From Paraburkholderia solitsugae (GTDB taxonomy: Bacteria > Pseudomonadota > Gammaproteobacteria > Burkholderiales > Burkholderiaceae): a DNA stretch of 64,000 nt. The notes beneath the pieces are model-generated. The model ran no database searches. It saw only the letters and a list, made by a program, of their open reading frames with translations, and was not told where the DNA came from. Both the position numbers and the translations under genes were made by a program. Of this stretch, positions 56,693 to 64,000 are shown one piece after another (within the stretch, counting starts at the first letter, position 1; each line of letters starts with the position of its first letter). The stretch covers positions 1 through 64,000 of the forward strand of contig NZ_WOEY01000037.1 of NCBI RefSeq assembly GCF_013177695.1. Reading direction: 5' to 3'.

Positions 56693-57280
56693 TTAGATCT
56701 TCAGGCGCGAGACCTTGGTGCCCTGCAGCGAGATATCGGCCATCAGACCGGTATTGGTCAGCACGAATACTTCGACCGGGGCCGTCGCCGTGGTGGTGTC
56801 GATCGCACCGTTGGCGCCCATCTTCACCAGCGCGACGGAGGCGTCACCGCCCGCCGACCAACCGTCGGCATTGCGGAATGTGTCGAGCGAGTCCTGTGTC
56901 ATGAACAGGAAGATAATGGCCTTCGACTGCGCGCCTGCTGTCAGGCCGAGCGAACCGGAAATCGTGCTGTAGTAACCCACCGAGCTGCCGCCTACGCGCA
57001 GCGCACCTTCGCCATACTGGCCGCCGACGATGAAGCCCGCTTGCAGTACCGACGGGAACACCAGTACGCCGCGTGCCTTGGATACGAGTTCGCGCGAACC
57101 CTTCACGGTCGTGAACAGGCGCGACATGGTGCCGTCGACACTGGCGTCGATCGACTGACGTTTGGATGCATCAGTGGAGGGCGTGCTCGGGGTGTTGCCG
57201 TTGGTCGTACAACCAGCGAGTGCAAGGCCTCCGAAAGCGAGCGCAGCGGTAGTCTTCAGCATGAAGTTTCGTCTTTGCAT
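56693..57280 (-). CDS. SYLF domain (YSC84-like) lipoprotein
   Basis: A 195-residue lipid-binding SYLF protein. It begins with a Tat/Sec-like signal (MQRRNFMLKTTAALAFGGL) ending in lipobox LAGC with Cys24. The mature region includes KQSIDASVDGTMSRLFTTV, KGSRELVSKARGVLVFPSVL and the tail ALVKMGANGAIDTTTATAPV, with the repeated glycine-rich SYLF core (about 95-190). SYLF proteins bind phosphoinositides in eukaryotes; in bacteria they are outer-membrane or periplasmic and their function is open. A GGAGAG ribosome-binding site precedes the ATG. Confidence 0.92.
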   Translation of the reverse strand: MQRRNFMLKTTAALAFGGLALAGCTTNGNTPSTPSTDASKRQSIDASVDGTMSRLFTTVKGSRELVSKARGVLVFPSVLQAGFIVGGQYGEGALRVGGSSVGYYSTISGSLGLTAGAQSKAIIFLFMTQDSLDTFRNADGWSAGGDASVALVKMGANGAIDTTTATAPVEVFVLTNTGLMADISLQGTKVSRLKI

Positions 57281-57640
57281 CGTTTCTCTCCATCATGGTT
57301 CCTGGGCACAACCTCATAGGGTGTTGCCGGGTTGCCTTTCAGTTATATCACACGCAAGCGTAAAGGGCGCACTTCGCCGTTCGGCGAAAAGCCTTGTGTG
57401 GCGGGGGTTTGCGACTCATCGTAAGGCGCGGCGATGTAATTTTGACCGACCGCAGGAGAGCGTTGAAAGACGCTGGAACCGTACGCTCGAATGGGCTCTT
57501 GATGAACCGTGCCGGGCAGGGACCGGCTAGTCGGCGGCTGAGCTGAAATCGTATCGGGTGCCCGTTTTTACCGATTTTTCGCGTTCACGATTCTTGTCGA
57601 AGTCGAACCGGAAGTGTTGCGTGGGCGCTGTACCGCATCC
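57281..57640. other. intergenic region between two minus-strand small protein genes
   Basis: A 360-bp spacer of mixed composition upstream of the SYLF gene and downstream of the two-TM gene. On the minus strand a TATAAC element near 57340 could be a -10 site for the SYLF gene, though I find no matching -35. I see no further gene or RNA. Confidence 0.4.
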
Positions 57641-58087
57641 TCACCCATGGTTCGCCGGACTTTTGACCGGCGGGCGCCGCAGCGCACGGCGAATCATGCC
57701 GATCAACACGCCAATCAGGAACAGCGTGACGGCCGGCACGATCCAGTAGCCGACGAACGCGTGCCAGAGGTAGGCCATGAGCGTAGAGCGCCGCACGCTG
57801 TATTCATTGCGGGCGTCCTGCTGGCGCGGCGCATTGGCGGCAAGTACATCGGCCGGGCAGCCGGCGGCTTGCGCCTCGTCGGGCTTGCCATGGCAATGCG
57901 CGGGCGCACCGGCGGCACGTTGTGCGTCGGTGAAATTCCAGGTGGTCAGCTCGCGGTCGAGGTCGACGGCGTTATACGCCATTTCCTCCCGGATCTCGCT
58001 GACTGCAACGATTGCCACGGGCACGGCCCAGAATATGATGACGACCAGCCACCGCCTTAACCAGCGGTTTTTATGTTTCGTTACCAT
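57641..58087 (-). CDS. two-helix membrane protein of unknown function
   Basis: A 148-residue protein with two hydrophobic segments: residues about 14-31 (WLVVIIFWAVPVAIVAVS) and about 114-133 (YWIVPAVTLFLIGVLIGMI). The basic flanks suggest N-in, C-in topology with the middle loop in the periplasm. The loop carries two cysteines (AHCHGKPD and AGCPADV) that could bond. I do not recognise the family. The start ATG at 58087 is preferred to an upstream one (58099) since it begins MVTKHKNRW just before the first helix; a GGAGGC-like ribosome-binding site is near. The stop lies beside the SYLF gene spacer. Confidence 0.75.
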   Translation of the reverse strand: MVTKHKNRWLRRWLVVIIFWAVPVAIVAVSEIREEMAYNAVDLDRELTTWNFTDAQRAAGAPAHCHGKPDEAQAAGCPADVLAANAPRQQDARNEYSVRRSTLMAYLWHAFVGYWIVPAVTLFLIGVLIGMIRRALRRPPVKSPANHG

Positions 58088-58404
58088 CCTTGCCTCCAAT
58101 CGATGCTCTGCAGCACCAACGACAAGATGGCGGCCCGTCTAATGTTGTGTATGAGGGTGGGCCGTCTCCGCAGCCATCATAGAAGAAAAACGACGCGTTC
58201 GCGCGGATGGACTGCGAAGGGATGTGTCGCGCGAGGGCGGTTGCCGGGGAAATGAGCTGCCGGGGAGAGCGGGAATAAGCGCGGTAGTAAGCGCAGGCGT
58301 GGGGACAGGAGAAAGGTAGCAGCCGCGCCGGAAAATGGCGCGGCCCTGTTCGAACAAAACGCGGCTCAACGCGCGGCGTGTGGGCCGCGCCGATTGCCTC
58401 GCGT
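58088..58404. other. intergenic region between psiF-type gene and two-TM gene
   Basis: About 317 bp holding two perfect hairpins: GCCGCGCC/GGCGCGGC at 58322-58344 and GCGCGGC/GCCGCGC at 58371-58390. Both lie just after the psiF-type stop on the minus strand and may act as terminators. No gene-like frame is supported elsewhere. Confidence 0.5.
58371..58390 (-). terminator. hairpin after the psiF-type gene
   Basis: GCGCGGC pairs with GCCGCGC around a 6-nt loop, 14 bp past the stop. A T-tract is lacking; a second hairpin lies 27 bp further on. Confidence 0.4.
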
Positions 58405-58701
58405 TTAGTTAGCCGGTGCGGACGACAGGCAGGTCTTCATGAAGGCCTTTCGGTCGTCGCCTTTCTTGCCGGTGGCTTGCGTGTTGCACGCTTTCATCTT
58501 GTCCTGCTGGCTCATCGGTGCGGCGGCGGCCGGCGTGGCCGACAGACAGGTCTTCATGAAGGCCTTGCGGTCGTCGCCTTTCTTGTCGCCGGCCTGCTTG
58601 TTACAGTCGGCCATTTTCGTTTGCTGGCTGTTCTGTGCGAATACCGGCGAAACGAGGACCGCGCCCAGCACCAGCGTAGCGATAGCGGATTGGATTTTCA
58701 T
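58405..58701 (-). CDS. PsiF repeat-containing protein
   Basis: A small exported protein of 98 residues. It has a signal peptide (about 1-22, ending SPVFA) and two PsiF repeats, each of about 20 residues with the core KKGDDRKAFMKTCLS preceded by a Cys-Asn pair. The family's founding member, E. coli PsiF, is induced by phosphate starvation, though its function is unknown. The near-identical repeats, also at DNA level, suggest a recent internal duplication. The ATG at 58701 gives the best signal peptide; an upstream ATG (58713) adds four residues. Confidence 0.92.
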   Translation of the reverse strand: MKIQSAIATLVLGAVLVSPVFAQNSQQTKMADCNKQAGDKKGDDRKAFMKTCLSATPAAAAPMSQQDKMKACNTQATGKKGDDRKAFMKTCLSSAPAN

Positions 58702-59149
58702 GTGACACTCCATCGGTGGTGAAAACGTTTTTAGTCGTTCATGCGTGCGGGCGTCAACGGCGTCCAGGACCCCTCGGCATGTCCATTATGGCAAATGCTG
58801 TCTGCCAGAACGGACAAATGAGCATTGTGGTTGACAGGCGCTCACGCTGGTTTTCCCCTACGGGGCGGGGGAGAGCGGCGCTCCGATGAATAAAACGGCT
58901 GAATCGCAGCAGCACAAAAATTCGTTATGCAATCCAGATCAATTGGTGAGGCGCATGCAATTGAATTAGCTTGCCGTTATTTCATATGGACGATCAAATT
59001 CTAACTATTCGATCTGCATTGCTGCAGGTGCAAATGAATGGAAAATTGACGGAAAATCCCGTTGACGATCATATGGGAAATATTGACCTGAATTCTTGCG
59101 CCGGTGCGCCGCCCGCCGTCTCTGTCACGCAAGCCGAAGGAGGCTCGCC
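58702..59149. other. AT-richer intergenic region between the psiF-type and YciI genes
   Basis: A 448-bp spacer between divergent genes. Its right half (58900-59090) is clearly more AT-rich than the surroundings and has several TTGAC and TAT-like elements, one of which could be a promoter for the YciI gene. A 64-codon open frame (58971-59165) overlaps the YciI start and has no other support. No RNA gene recognised. Confidence 0.45.
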
Positions 59150-59446
59150 ATGCACTACCTGTTGATGTATGACCTCGTGCCGGATTACCTCGAACGGCGC
59201 GGCGCGTATCGCGACGCGCATCTGAAACTCGCCTGGGCGGCAGCGGAGCGCGGGGAATTGCAACTGGCTGGGGCGTTGACCGAGCCCGTGGACACTGCCG
59301 TGCTGCTCTTCGAAGGCGACTCTCCCGCAGCCGCCGAAGCCTTTGCCAAGGCCGATCCGTACGTCCTTGCCGGGCTCGTGGCGCGCTGGCGCGTACGCCA
59401 ATGGATGACCGTGGTGGGTGAGAGCGCGGCAAAACCCGTGCGTTAG
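59150..59446 (+). CDS. YciI-like protein
   Basis: A 98-residue YciI-type protein. It begins MHYLLMYDLVPDYLERRGAY, followed by HLKLAWAAAERGELQLAGAL with the conserved histidine, and ends with VVGESAAKPVR. The fold is a ferredoxin-like dimer with a proposed His-Asp active site, function generally unknown, often described as a dehydrogenase-related or stress protein. The ATG at 59150 has a very good GAAGGAGG ribosome-binding site. The gene stands alone. Confidence 0.9.
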   Translation: MHYLLMYDLVPDYLERRGAYRDAHLKLAWAAAERGELQLAGALTEPVDTAVLLFEGDSPAAAEAFAKADPYVLAGLVARWRVRQWMTVVGESAAKPVR

Positions 59447-60031
59447 AAGCGAGCCCATCCGCCACGCTTCTCCGGCGTCGAGAGGAATGCGAACCGCATA
59501 CGCAAGCGCTGCGTTCGCTCGCGCGACAATTGTGCCGCGATGTCGGTCAGGTGCTGTCCACTCACCGTGTCCACGCACTTCGCTGACAGGCAAAAATTAC
59601 GTTCAAAACGCATCGAAATGCATTGTGGATCGAGCGCTGGCTTCGTAAATTCTATTCGCCGGCCTTACCGAGCCATTGTGCTGTGCAATAGCGTCTTTCG
59701 CCGCCGAAACCGACAGCAGTTCTGTTACGGCAATGAGTGAAACGACGCAGCACAAAGGACAAGATTGTTTCCATCCGTAACACTTGTCTCAGCCATATTC
59801 ACGCAAACCCTGGTGATGGTATGCTTCGTGCACTAATTCTCCCATGCACGAGTGAGACCACGTTTTGTGCTTCGCAATAGGGACAAACCGCACTGAGCCA
59901 GTGCGACATTGGCCCAGCAAACAGAACGTACAAAACATATTTGTGCAACCGCGGGCTGCACACGGATCGTGAAAGTTGAATCCGTGGCCGTCCAACGCCG
60001 CGGCCCGGCCAGGCCGCGTGGAGAAAACCCA
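59447..60031. other. intergenic region upstream of the DUF4096 fusion gene
   Basis: A 585-bp spacer of lower GC than its surroundings. It contains two perfect inverted repeats, CGTGCA/TGCACG at 59827-59850 and CGCACTG/CAGTGCG at 59889-59905, and a GGAGA ribosome-binding site at the end. The frame open from 59909 runs into the gene but has no start signal. No other gene is supported. Confidence 0.5.
59889..59905. repeat. perfect hairpin upstream of the DUF4096 fusion gene
   Basis: CGCACTG and CAGTGCG around AGC form a 7-bp perfect stem. Another, CGTGCA/TGCACG, lies about 40 bp upstream. They could be leader structures or old terminal inverted repeats of a mobile element. Confidence 0.45.
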
Positions 60032-61201
60032 ATGTTTTTCGATGAGCTAAGCAATGACGAATGGGCGCTGCTAGCAGCGCTTGTTTCTGATGAGCCGGCC
60101 GTCCGTCTGAACCGACGCGGCCGGCCCCGCGCCGAACCGCGCATCGTGGCGAATGCCGTCCTGTGGATTCTGACAACGGGCGAGCCGTGGTCGAAGCTGC
60201 CGGGCCGCTATCCGTCGGGTCCGACCTGCCGGCGCCGTTTTGAAGAATGGCAGTTGAACGGCACCCTCCTCGAGATGGTTCGGCTGTTGTCGCACGCCAC
60301 CGGGCGTACCTTCGCGTACATCCCGCAACCGGCGCCGCCCGTCGCGGTCAAACCGGCGGCACCGGTAGCCGAAAGCCCCAACGTGCGCGACGAAAGTCTG
60401 CGTGGCGTGTCGTGGAAGAGCCCCGAGTCGTGGCAGGCGCCCGGCGTGTCGAGCCGCCTGAGCAACTGGCGTTCGGCCGATCCGATGGCCGATATCACGC
60501 GCCAGTTGTCCGGGCTGACGAATGTGCCGCCGGTGTCGCGCGCACCCTCGGCACCTTCTGCATCCACGTCACTTGCAGCACGGCCCGCCATGCGCGCTGA
60601 TTTGCACTGCATGGACGAGGCAGGGGCGGTGGGTGCGGCCATGCACGATCTGGATTCGGCTATCGCATCGGCGCGCCGCACGCACGAGCTTGACGATCAG
60701 CGCAACTCGCTGTCGATGAGCCTCGCGCCACGCGGCACGCAGGTCGCCGACCGACGCGGGTATGTGATCTATGTGGCGGCGGAGCAGGTGCCCAACGCCA
60801 TGTATCGCGCGTGGGCGGAAATTATGAAGGACGGCAAACGCGTCGAGCGTTCCGGCCTCGTCGGCCCGCGCTTTGTCGAGGCTGACGCGGCGGAGCAGTA
60901 CGCGCTCGAATGGGCGCGGCAGTGGATCGACCGTGAATGCCGCACGCAGGCTGCAGCCAACGCCGCACCGGCCGTCAACGCGGCCGCGGCGGTGGCGCGT
61001 CCGTTACCGGCGGTTCGTCATGTGCCGGAGCCCGTCACGGTGAATCATGGGGGGCCTCACGGGGGGGCTTTGCACGGTCCGCTCAATGCGTTCCGTGGAC
61101 CGCTGCGCCGTTACCCCAGCGAACCGGCCGCACCCGCGAGCGAAAGCAGTGCATCAGATCGTTTCCCATCATACCCAGAACTCATCTCCCATGCGGGATG
61201 A
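60032..61201 (+). CDS. transposase-derived DUF4096 domain fused to a novel C-terminal region
   Basis: A 389-residue protein. Residues 1-80 match the N-terminal helix-turn-helix part of IS5-group transposases (DUF4096): FFDELSNDEWALLAALVSDE, RRGRPRAEPR, NAVLWILTTGEPWSKLPGRY and CRRRFEEWQLNGTLLEMVRL. The catalytic DDE domain that should follow is absent. Instead there is a Pro/Ala-rich linker (about 95-190) and a second conserved-looking domain (about 200-310) with RRGYVIYVAAEQVPNAMYRA and LVGPRFVEADAAEQYALEWA, then an Ala/Pro-rich tail. The start at 60032 has a GGAGA ribosome-binding site. I infer a domesticated DNA-binding protein, perhaps a regulator; it lies next to the exopolysaccharide locus. 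Not a working transposase. Confidence 0.78.
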   Translation: MFFDELSNDEWALLAALVSDEPAVRLNRRGRPRAEPRIVANAVLWILTTGEPWSKLPGRYPSGPTCRRRFEEWQLNGTLLEMVRLLSHATGRTFAYIPQPAPPVAVKPAAPVAESPNVRDESLRGVSWKSPESWQAPGVSSRLSNWRSADPMADITRQLSGLTNVPPVSRAPSAPSASTSLAARPAMRADLHCMDEAGAVGAAMHDLDSAIASARRTHELDDQRNSLSMSLAPRGTQVADRRGYVIYVAAEQVPNAMYRAWAEIMKDGKRVERSGLVGPRFVEADAAEQYALEWARQWIDRECRTQAAANAAPAVNAAAAVARPLPAVRHVPEPVTVNHGGPHGGALHGPLNAFRGPLRRYPSEPAAPASESSASDRFPSYPELISHAG

Positions 61202-61449
61202 GCGCGGCGGCTAGCAAGGCTGTAAGTGCGGCCGCTAGCACGGCAGTAAGCACGGCAGCTAGCACAGCAACACCCCGCGGCCGGCAGGAGCACCCGCCGC
61301 AGGTTCCCGCTTCATCCGTTGTGAATCATAGGTGTTACCTGATTGACGCTAATTGATGTTGCCTGGGCGCTGATTGAATGTTGCCCGCCGGCGTCCTTCA
61401 CCGGCGTTCCTCATTGGCATGATTCAGTGGCGTGGGTCCGTGACGTGCT
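61202..61449. other. spacer after the DUF4096 fusion gene
   Basis: About 250 bp between convergent genes. It starts with three tandem 24-bp units (61204-61275) and then has a looser region with repeated CATTGGC-like words. No gene is supported. Confidence 0.4.
61204..61275. repeat. three tandem 24-bp units
   Basis: Units at 61204-61227, 61228-61251 and 61252-61275 share the core GCTAGCA(C/A)GGC followed by GTAAG in the first two. The first unit starts 3 bp after the stop of the DUF4096 fusion gene. Confidence 0.6.
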
Positions 61450-63003
61450 TCATTGGCGTCCATACGTGTCGTCGAAGCGCACGATATCGTCTTCGCCGAG
61501 ATACGAACCCGACTGCACCTCGATCATTTCGAGCGGCATCTTGCCCGGGTTCTCGAGACGGTGGGTGACGCCCAGCGGAATATAAGCCGATTCGTTTTCG
61601 GAGACGATGAAGCGCTCTTCACCCCGCGTGACGAGCGCGGTGCCGCGCACGACGATCCAGTGTTCCGCGCGGTGATGATGCATTTGCAGCGAAAGCCGCG
61701 CACCGGGTTTCACGACGATGCGTTTGACCTGGAAGCGCTCACCCGTATCGACGGAATCGTAGTTGCCCCACGGGCGATGCACCTTGCGATGGTTGGCTGC
61801 CTCGAGCCCGCCATCGCTTCGAATCCGTCCGACGATCTTCTTGACGTCCTGCACACGCGATTTGTCCGCGACGAGAATCGCATCGGCCGTTTCGACGATC
61901 ACGAGATTCTGCGTGCCGACGCAGGCAATCAGGCGTCCTTCCGAATGGGCGAAGGTCGAGTCGGCTCCTTCGAACATGACGCGGCCGCGGCCCACGTTCT
62001 GATCTGCGTCTTTGTCCGAAATATCCCAGATCGCGTCCCACGAACCCACGTCCGACCAGCCCGCTTGCAGCGGCACCACCACGCCGGACGCGGCGGTCTG
62101 ATCGTTGCCCAGTTGCTCCATCACCGCGTAGTCGATCGAATCCGACGGCGAGGCGCTGAAGGCGTCGCGTTGCAGACGGAAGAAATCGCCGTCCGCTTTG
62201 CCGCCTACGAACGCCGCTGCGCAGGCTTCGTAAATCGCCGGCTGGAAGTGACGGATCGCCTTCAGCCAGGTCGATGCGCGCATGATGAAAATGCCGCTGT
62301 TCCACCAGTATTCCTGCGATTCGATATAACGCTGCGCCAACTCCAGATGCGGCTTTTCGACGAAGCGATCGAGCTGATGCGCGCCGATCTTGCCGGCTGC
62401 ATCGGCGTCCGTTGCGCGAGCGTCATCAGGCATGCCAAGCGCTGCGCCGATGCGGATATAGCCATAGCCCGTTTCCGCACGCGTCGGCACGATGCCCATC
62501 GTCACAATATGGCCGCTGGCTGCATGCTGCACGCCGGCGGCCACCGCTGCATGAAAACCGTCGATGTCGGTCACCGCGTGATCGGCGGGCATCACGACCA
62601 TGATGCCGTCCTCATCCTGCGCGGCGATCGAAAGGGCGGCCACCGTCAGCGCCGGCGCCGTATCGCGCCCAACGGGCTCGAGAATCAGGCGAGTCGGTTT
62701 GCCGCTCGAGCGCAATTGCTCGGCGGTCGTGAAGCGCTGTTCTTCGTTGGCTACGACGACGAGTTGCTCGGCGAGCAGATGGCCGGCTTCGAGCCCGTCG
62801 AGCCGGCGGGTGGTCGATTGCAGCAGCGAGTCGTCGCCGAGCAGGCCGATCAGTTGTTTCGGGCGCTGCTCGCGCGACATCGGCCACAGCCGTGTGCCGG
62901 AGCCGCCCGCCAGAATCACGGGATGAACCTTGAGCTTGACGTTAAGGGGCATAGCTTGTGTGGACCGGGTGTCGGCGGGCGTGGCCGTAACCGAAGCTGT
63001 CAT
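61450..63003 (-). CDS. manC: mannose-1-phosphate guanylyltransferase / mannose-6-phosphate isomerase
   Basis: Bifunctional type II PMI-GMP enzyme supplying GDP-mannose for exopolysaccharide. The 517-residue product has the nucleotidyltransferase signature AGGSGTRLWPMSREQRPKQL (about 32-51), the FVEKP motif of the sugar-binding site (about 214-218), and the C-terminal cupin isomerase domain. The cupin part has RPWGNYDSV, RLSLQMHHHRAEHWIVVRGT (metal-binding His) and YIPLGVTHRLENPG. The start at 63003 includes about 25 non-conserved residues before the domain. It is divergent from the UndPP-sugar transferase gene across an AT-rich spacer, as at cepacian-like loci (bceA and manC type names are both used). 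Confidence 0.95.
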   Translation of the reverse strand: MTASVTATPADTRSTQAMPLNVKLKVHPVILAGGSGTRLWPMSREQRPKQLIGLLGDDSLLQSTTRRLDGLEAGHLLAEQLVVVANEEQRFTTAEQLRSSGKPTRLILEPVGRDTAPALTVAALSIAAQDEDGIMVVMPADHAVTDIDGFHAAVAAGVQHAASGHIVTMGIVPTRAETGYGYIRIGAALGMPDDARATDADAAGKIGAHQLDRFVEKPHLELAQRYIESQEYWWNSGIFIMRASTWLKAIRHFQPAIYEACAAAFVGGKADGDFFRLQRDAFSASPSDSIDYAVMEQLGNDQTAASGVVVPLQAGWSDVGSWDAIWDISDKDADQNVGRGRVMFEGADSTFAHSEGRLIACVGTQNLVIVETADAILVADKSRVQDVKKIVGRIRSDGGLEAANHRKVHRPWGNYDSVDTGERFQVKRIVVKPGARLSLQMHHHRAEHWIVVRGTALVTRGEERFIVSENESAYIPLGVTHRLENPGKMPLEMIEVQSGSYLGEDDIVRFDDTYGRQ

Positions 63004-63174
63004 GATGGACTCCTCGAGGCTGGGTGAATGCGTCGAGTTTTATCACGAAGTAAGGAATCAATAAAAGCGCGTTAAATAGAAACTATATAAAACGTCTAAT
63101 AAAATTAGCTTCTTCGTGAAGGAAAAATGTCTGGATATTTTTTAAAAAAGAAAAAATTAAGGGAAAAAATATCA

Positions 63175-63190
63175 GGCAAATTTTTTTGCC
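63175..63190. repeat. hairpin in the exopolysaccharide spacer
   Basis: GGCAAA pairs with TTTGCC around TTTT, in an A/T-rich setting. Confidence 0.4.
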
Positions 63191-63274
63191 CGACGGAATG
63201 GCGAAAAATGGCGGCGAAAGGCGAGCTGTAAGTTTCGTAGGAAAACAGACGGATTGACTGGATAGCACTACCAT

Positions 63275-63295
63275 AAAGGCCAAAAAAGGCCTTTT
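63275..63295. terminator. AAAGGCC/GGCCTTT hairpin in the exopolysaccharide spacer
   Basis: A perfect 7-bp stem with an A6 loop and a short T-run on the right side. Could be a weak terminator or attenuator in the leader of the sugar transferase gene. Confidence 0.4.
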
Positions 63296-63374
63296 CAAAC
63301 GAAAATACGGTAACAATTGCCGTGCAAAATTCAGAAAAAATGCTGAAATTTTGACCGATACATTTTGAGATATT

Positions 63375-63403
63375 TTGCAGTCTTGCAGTCCGAATTTTAA
63401 TAT
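63375..63403 (+). promoter_or_regulatory. possible promoter of the sugar transferase gene
   Basis: TTGCAG at 63375-63380, a 17-bp spacer and TAATAT at 63398-63403. A second TTGCAG follows 2 bp after the first. The leader would be about 240 nt. Confidence 0.3.
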
Positions 63404-63651
63404 CGCTTTATCTATACCTGTACACGGGTTTTCACTCATTCAGACACCTGCTTTCCGAATCGTCCGTTCAGGAATTTTTTAGTCCGGAAGGCAGCGGGGC
63501 AATTAGCACGGGTTCAATCGGTTTCGCGTCGCGCTTTTATCTGGCAGGCGCGGATACCGGCGTTGTGCGCGAGGCGTGCGGACTGAATGAGTGTGACGGG
63601 AATTCAACCAACCAATGGATGGCACTTGACTGACGAACTGAGGGGCAGCAC

Positions 63652-64000
63652 ATGCTGAGCGTTCTATCGAGAATCATCGACATTGCCATGGTCGCGCTCG
63701 GCGCCGCCATCGCGACGGCCGTGCACAGCGGGAAATTGGTGTGGCTGGACGACGTCCAAAGCGTGTCGCTGGCGTTCGACTGCCTGCTGGTGGTGGTGGT
63801 CTTTCCCGCGCTGGGCATCTATCAGTCGTGGCGCGGCAAGCCGCTCTACGACCTGCTGTGCCGCGTCGCGGGCGGTTGGGTGATGGTGGAAGTCACGGGC
63901 GTATTGATCAGCTTCAGTCTGCACCGCTCGGACAGTCTGTCGCGGCTGTGGCTCGTCTATTGGGCGGTCGCCACGATCGTGCTGCTGATCGTCACCAAGG
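63652..64000 (+). CDS. undecaprenyl-phosphate glucose phosphotransferase (initiating glycosyltransferase), partial
   Basis: Only the first 116 codons are in the window. The sequence starts MLSVLSRIIDIAMVALGAAI and shows four hydrophobic helices (about 8-24, 40-57, 71-90 and 99-115), matching the N-terminal membrane domain of WcaJ/GumD/BceB-type enzymes that attach the first sugar phosphate to undecaprenyl phosphate. The catalytic C-terminal domain lies beyond the edge. The ATG at 63652 has an AGGGGC ribosome-binding site. It likely heads an exopolysaccharide operon, supported by the divergent manC. The exact sugar cannot be told from this part. Confidence 0.82.
   Translation, partial: MLSVLSRIIDIAMVALGAAIATAVHSGKLVWLDDVQSVSLAFDCLLVVVVFPALGIYQSWRGKPLYDLLCRVAGGWVMVEVTGVLISFSLHRSDSLSRLWLVYWAVATIVLLIVTK

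Larger units (their letters stand above)
63004..63651. other. AT-rich divergent regulatory region of the exopolysaccharide locus
   Basis: A 648-bp spacer much lower in GC than the rest of the window, particularly 63050-63420. It holds several A and T runs, two hairpins and at least one promoter-like pair. An ORF on the minus strand (63083-63439) is Phe-rich with no family features and is not called. Such AT-rich promoters are often bound by H-NS-like silencers. Confidence 0.6.

Noticed and set aside
58429..58600. Direct repeats as a mobile or phase-variable element
   Set aside because: They are explained by the two PsiF coding repeats inside one gene.
58971..59165. 64-codon frame overlapping the YciI gene start
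   Set aside because: No homology signs, and the overlap with the well-supported YciI ribosome-binding site argues against it.
60032..61201. Active IS5-family insertion sequence
   Set aside because: No DDE catalytic domain, no paired terminal repeats of element length and no target duplication visible.
63083..63439. 118-codon Phe-rich minus-strand frame in the AT-rich spacer
   Set aside because: Open by chance in A/T runs; no ribosome-binding site, no motif, and composition unlike the genome's proteins.
63452..63520. JUMPstart/ops element ahead of the polysaccharide gene
   Set aside because: GGCAGCGGGGC is only loosely similar; the GGCGGTAG core is missing.

Overview
The window is GC-rich (visibly well above 60 percent), tightly packed and free of plasmid or phage structural genes. 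The order tig-clpP-clpX-lon-hupB-tRNA-ppiD, the ispZ-bolA-ppiC trio, the mltG-tmk-holB-tatD run and a start-to-start tesA/ybbA-like pair point to a beta-proteobacterial chromosome, most likely Burkholderia sensu lato (probably Paraburkholderia). The genus is inferred from gene content and order; no database was searched.

Layout. 0-1.9 kb: a MarR regulator and glycerate kinase. 2.4-9.3 kb: the protein quality-control block (trigger factor, ClpP, ClpX, Lon) and nucleoid protein HU, with a terminator after most genes and heat-shock-like promoter candidates before clpP and lon. 9.4-14.3 kb: tRNA-Val and tRNA-Asp are separated by an apparently inserted segment (small secreted protein, MFS transporter, LysR regulator, alpha/beta hydrolase) that ends at a degenerate tRNA 3' half. 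14.4-31.7 kb: PpiD chaperone, an arylesterase facing an orphan ABC ATPase, glucose-6-phosphate isomerase, NAD(P)HX repair enzyme, D-amino-acid dehydrogenase-like protein, PurL, then the minus-strand group SelO, MsrB, IspZ/YciB, BolA and parvulin.

32-44.4 kb: lipid and acyl-CoA metabolism, with an acyl-CoA ligase, a fused hydratase/3-hydroxyacyl-CoA dehydrogenase and a thiolase that together cover activation and most of beta-oxidation, followed by a LEA lipoprotein, a DUF2917/MocR divergent pair and a plus-strand series of small oxidoreductases, thioesterase and esterases. 44.5-50.9 kb: NRDE protein, YgfZ, then mltG-tmk-holB, a GNAT acetyltransferase and TatD.

51-64 kb is more accessory: ankyrin protein, a Rap1a/Tai-type protein, trehalose-6-phosphate synthase, an AAA ATPase gene split by one in-frame TAG, a GT4 glycosyltransferase, several small envelope proteins (SYLF lipoprotein, two-TM protein, PsiF), a YciI protein, a transposase-derived DUF4096 fusion protein, and the edge of an exopolysaccharide locus: ManC-type GDP-mannose enzyme facing, across a 650-bp AT-rich spacer, an undecaprenyl-phosphate sugar transferase that runs off the window.

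I did not find an obviously new multi-gene defence or metabolic system. The best leads are the tRNA-bounded insertion, the domesticated transposase-domain gene beside the polysaccharide locus, and the interrupted ATPase gene.
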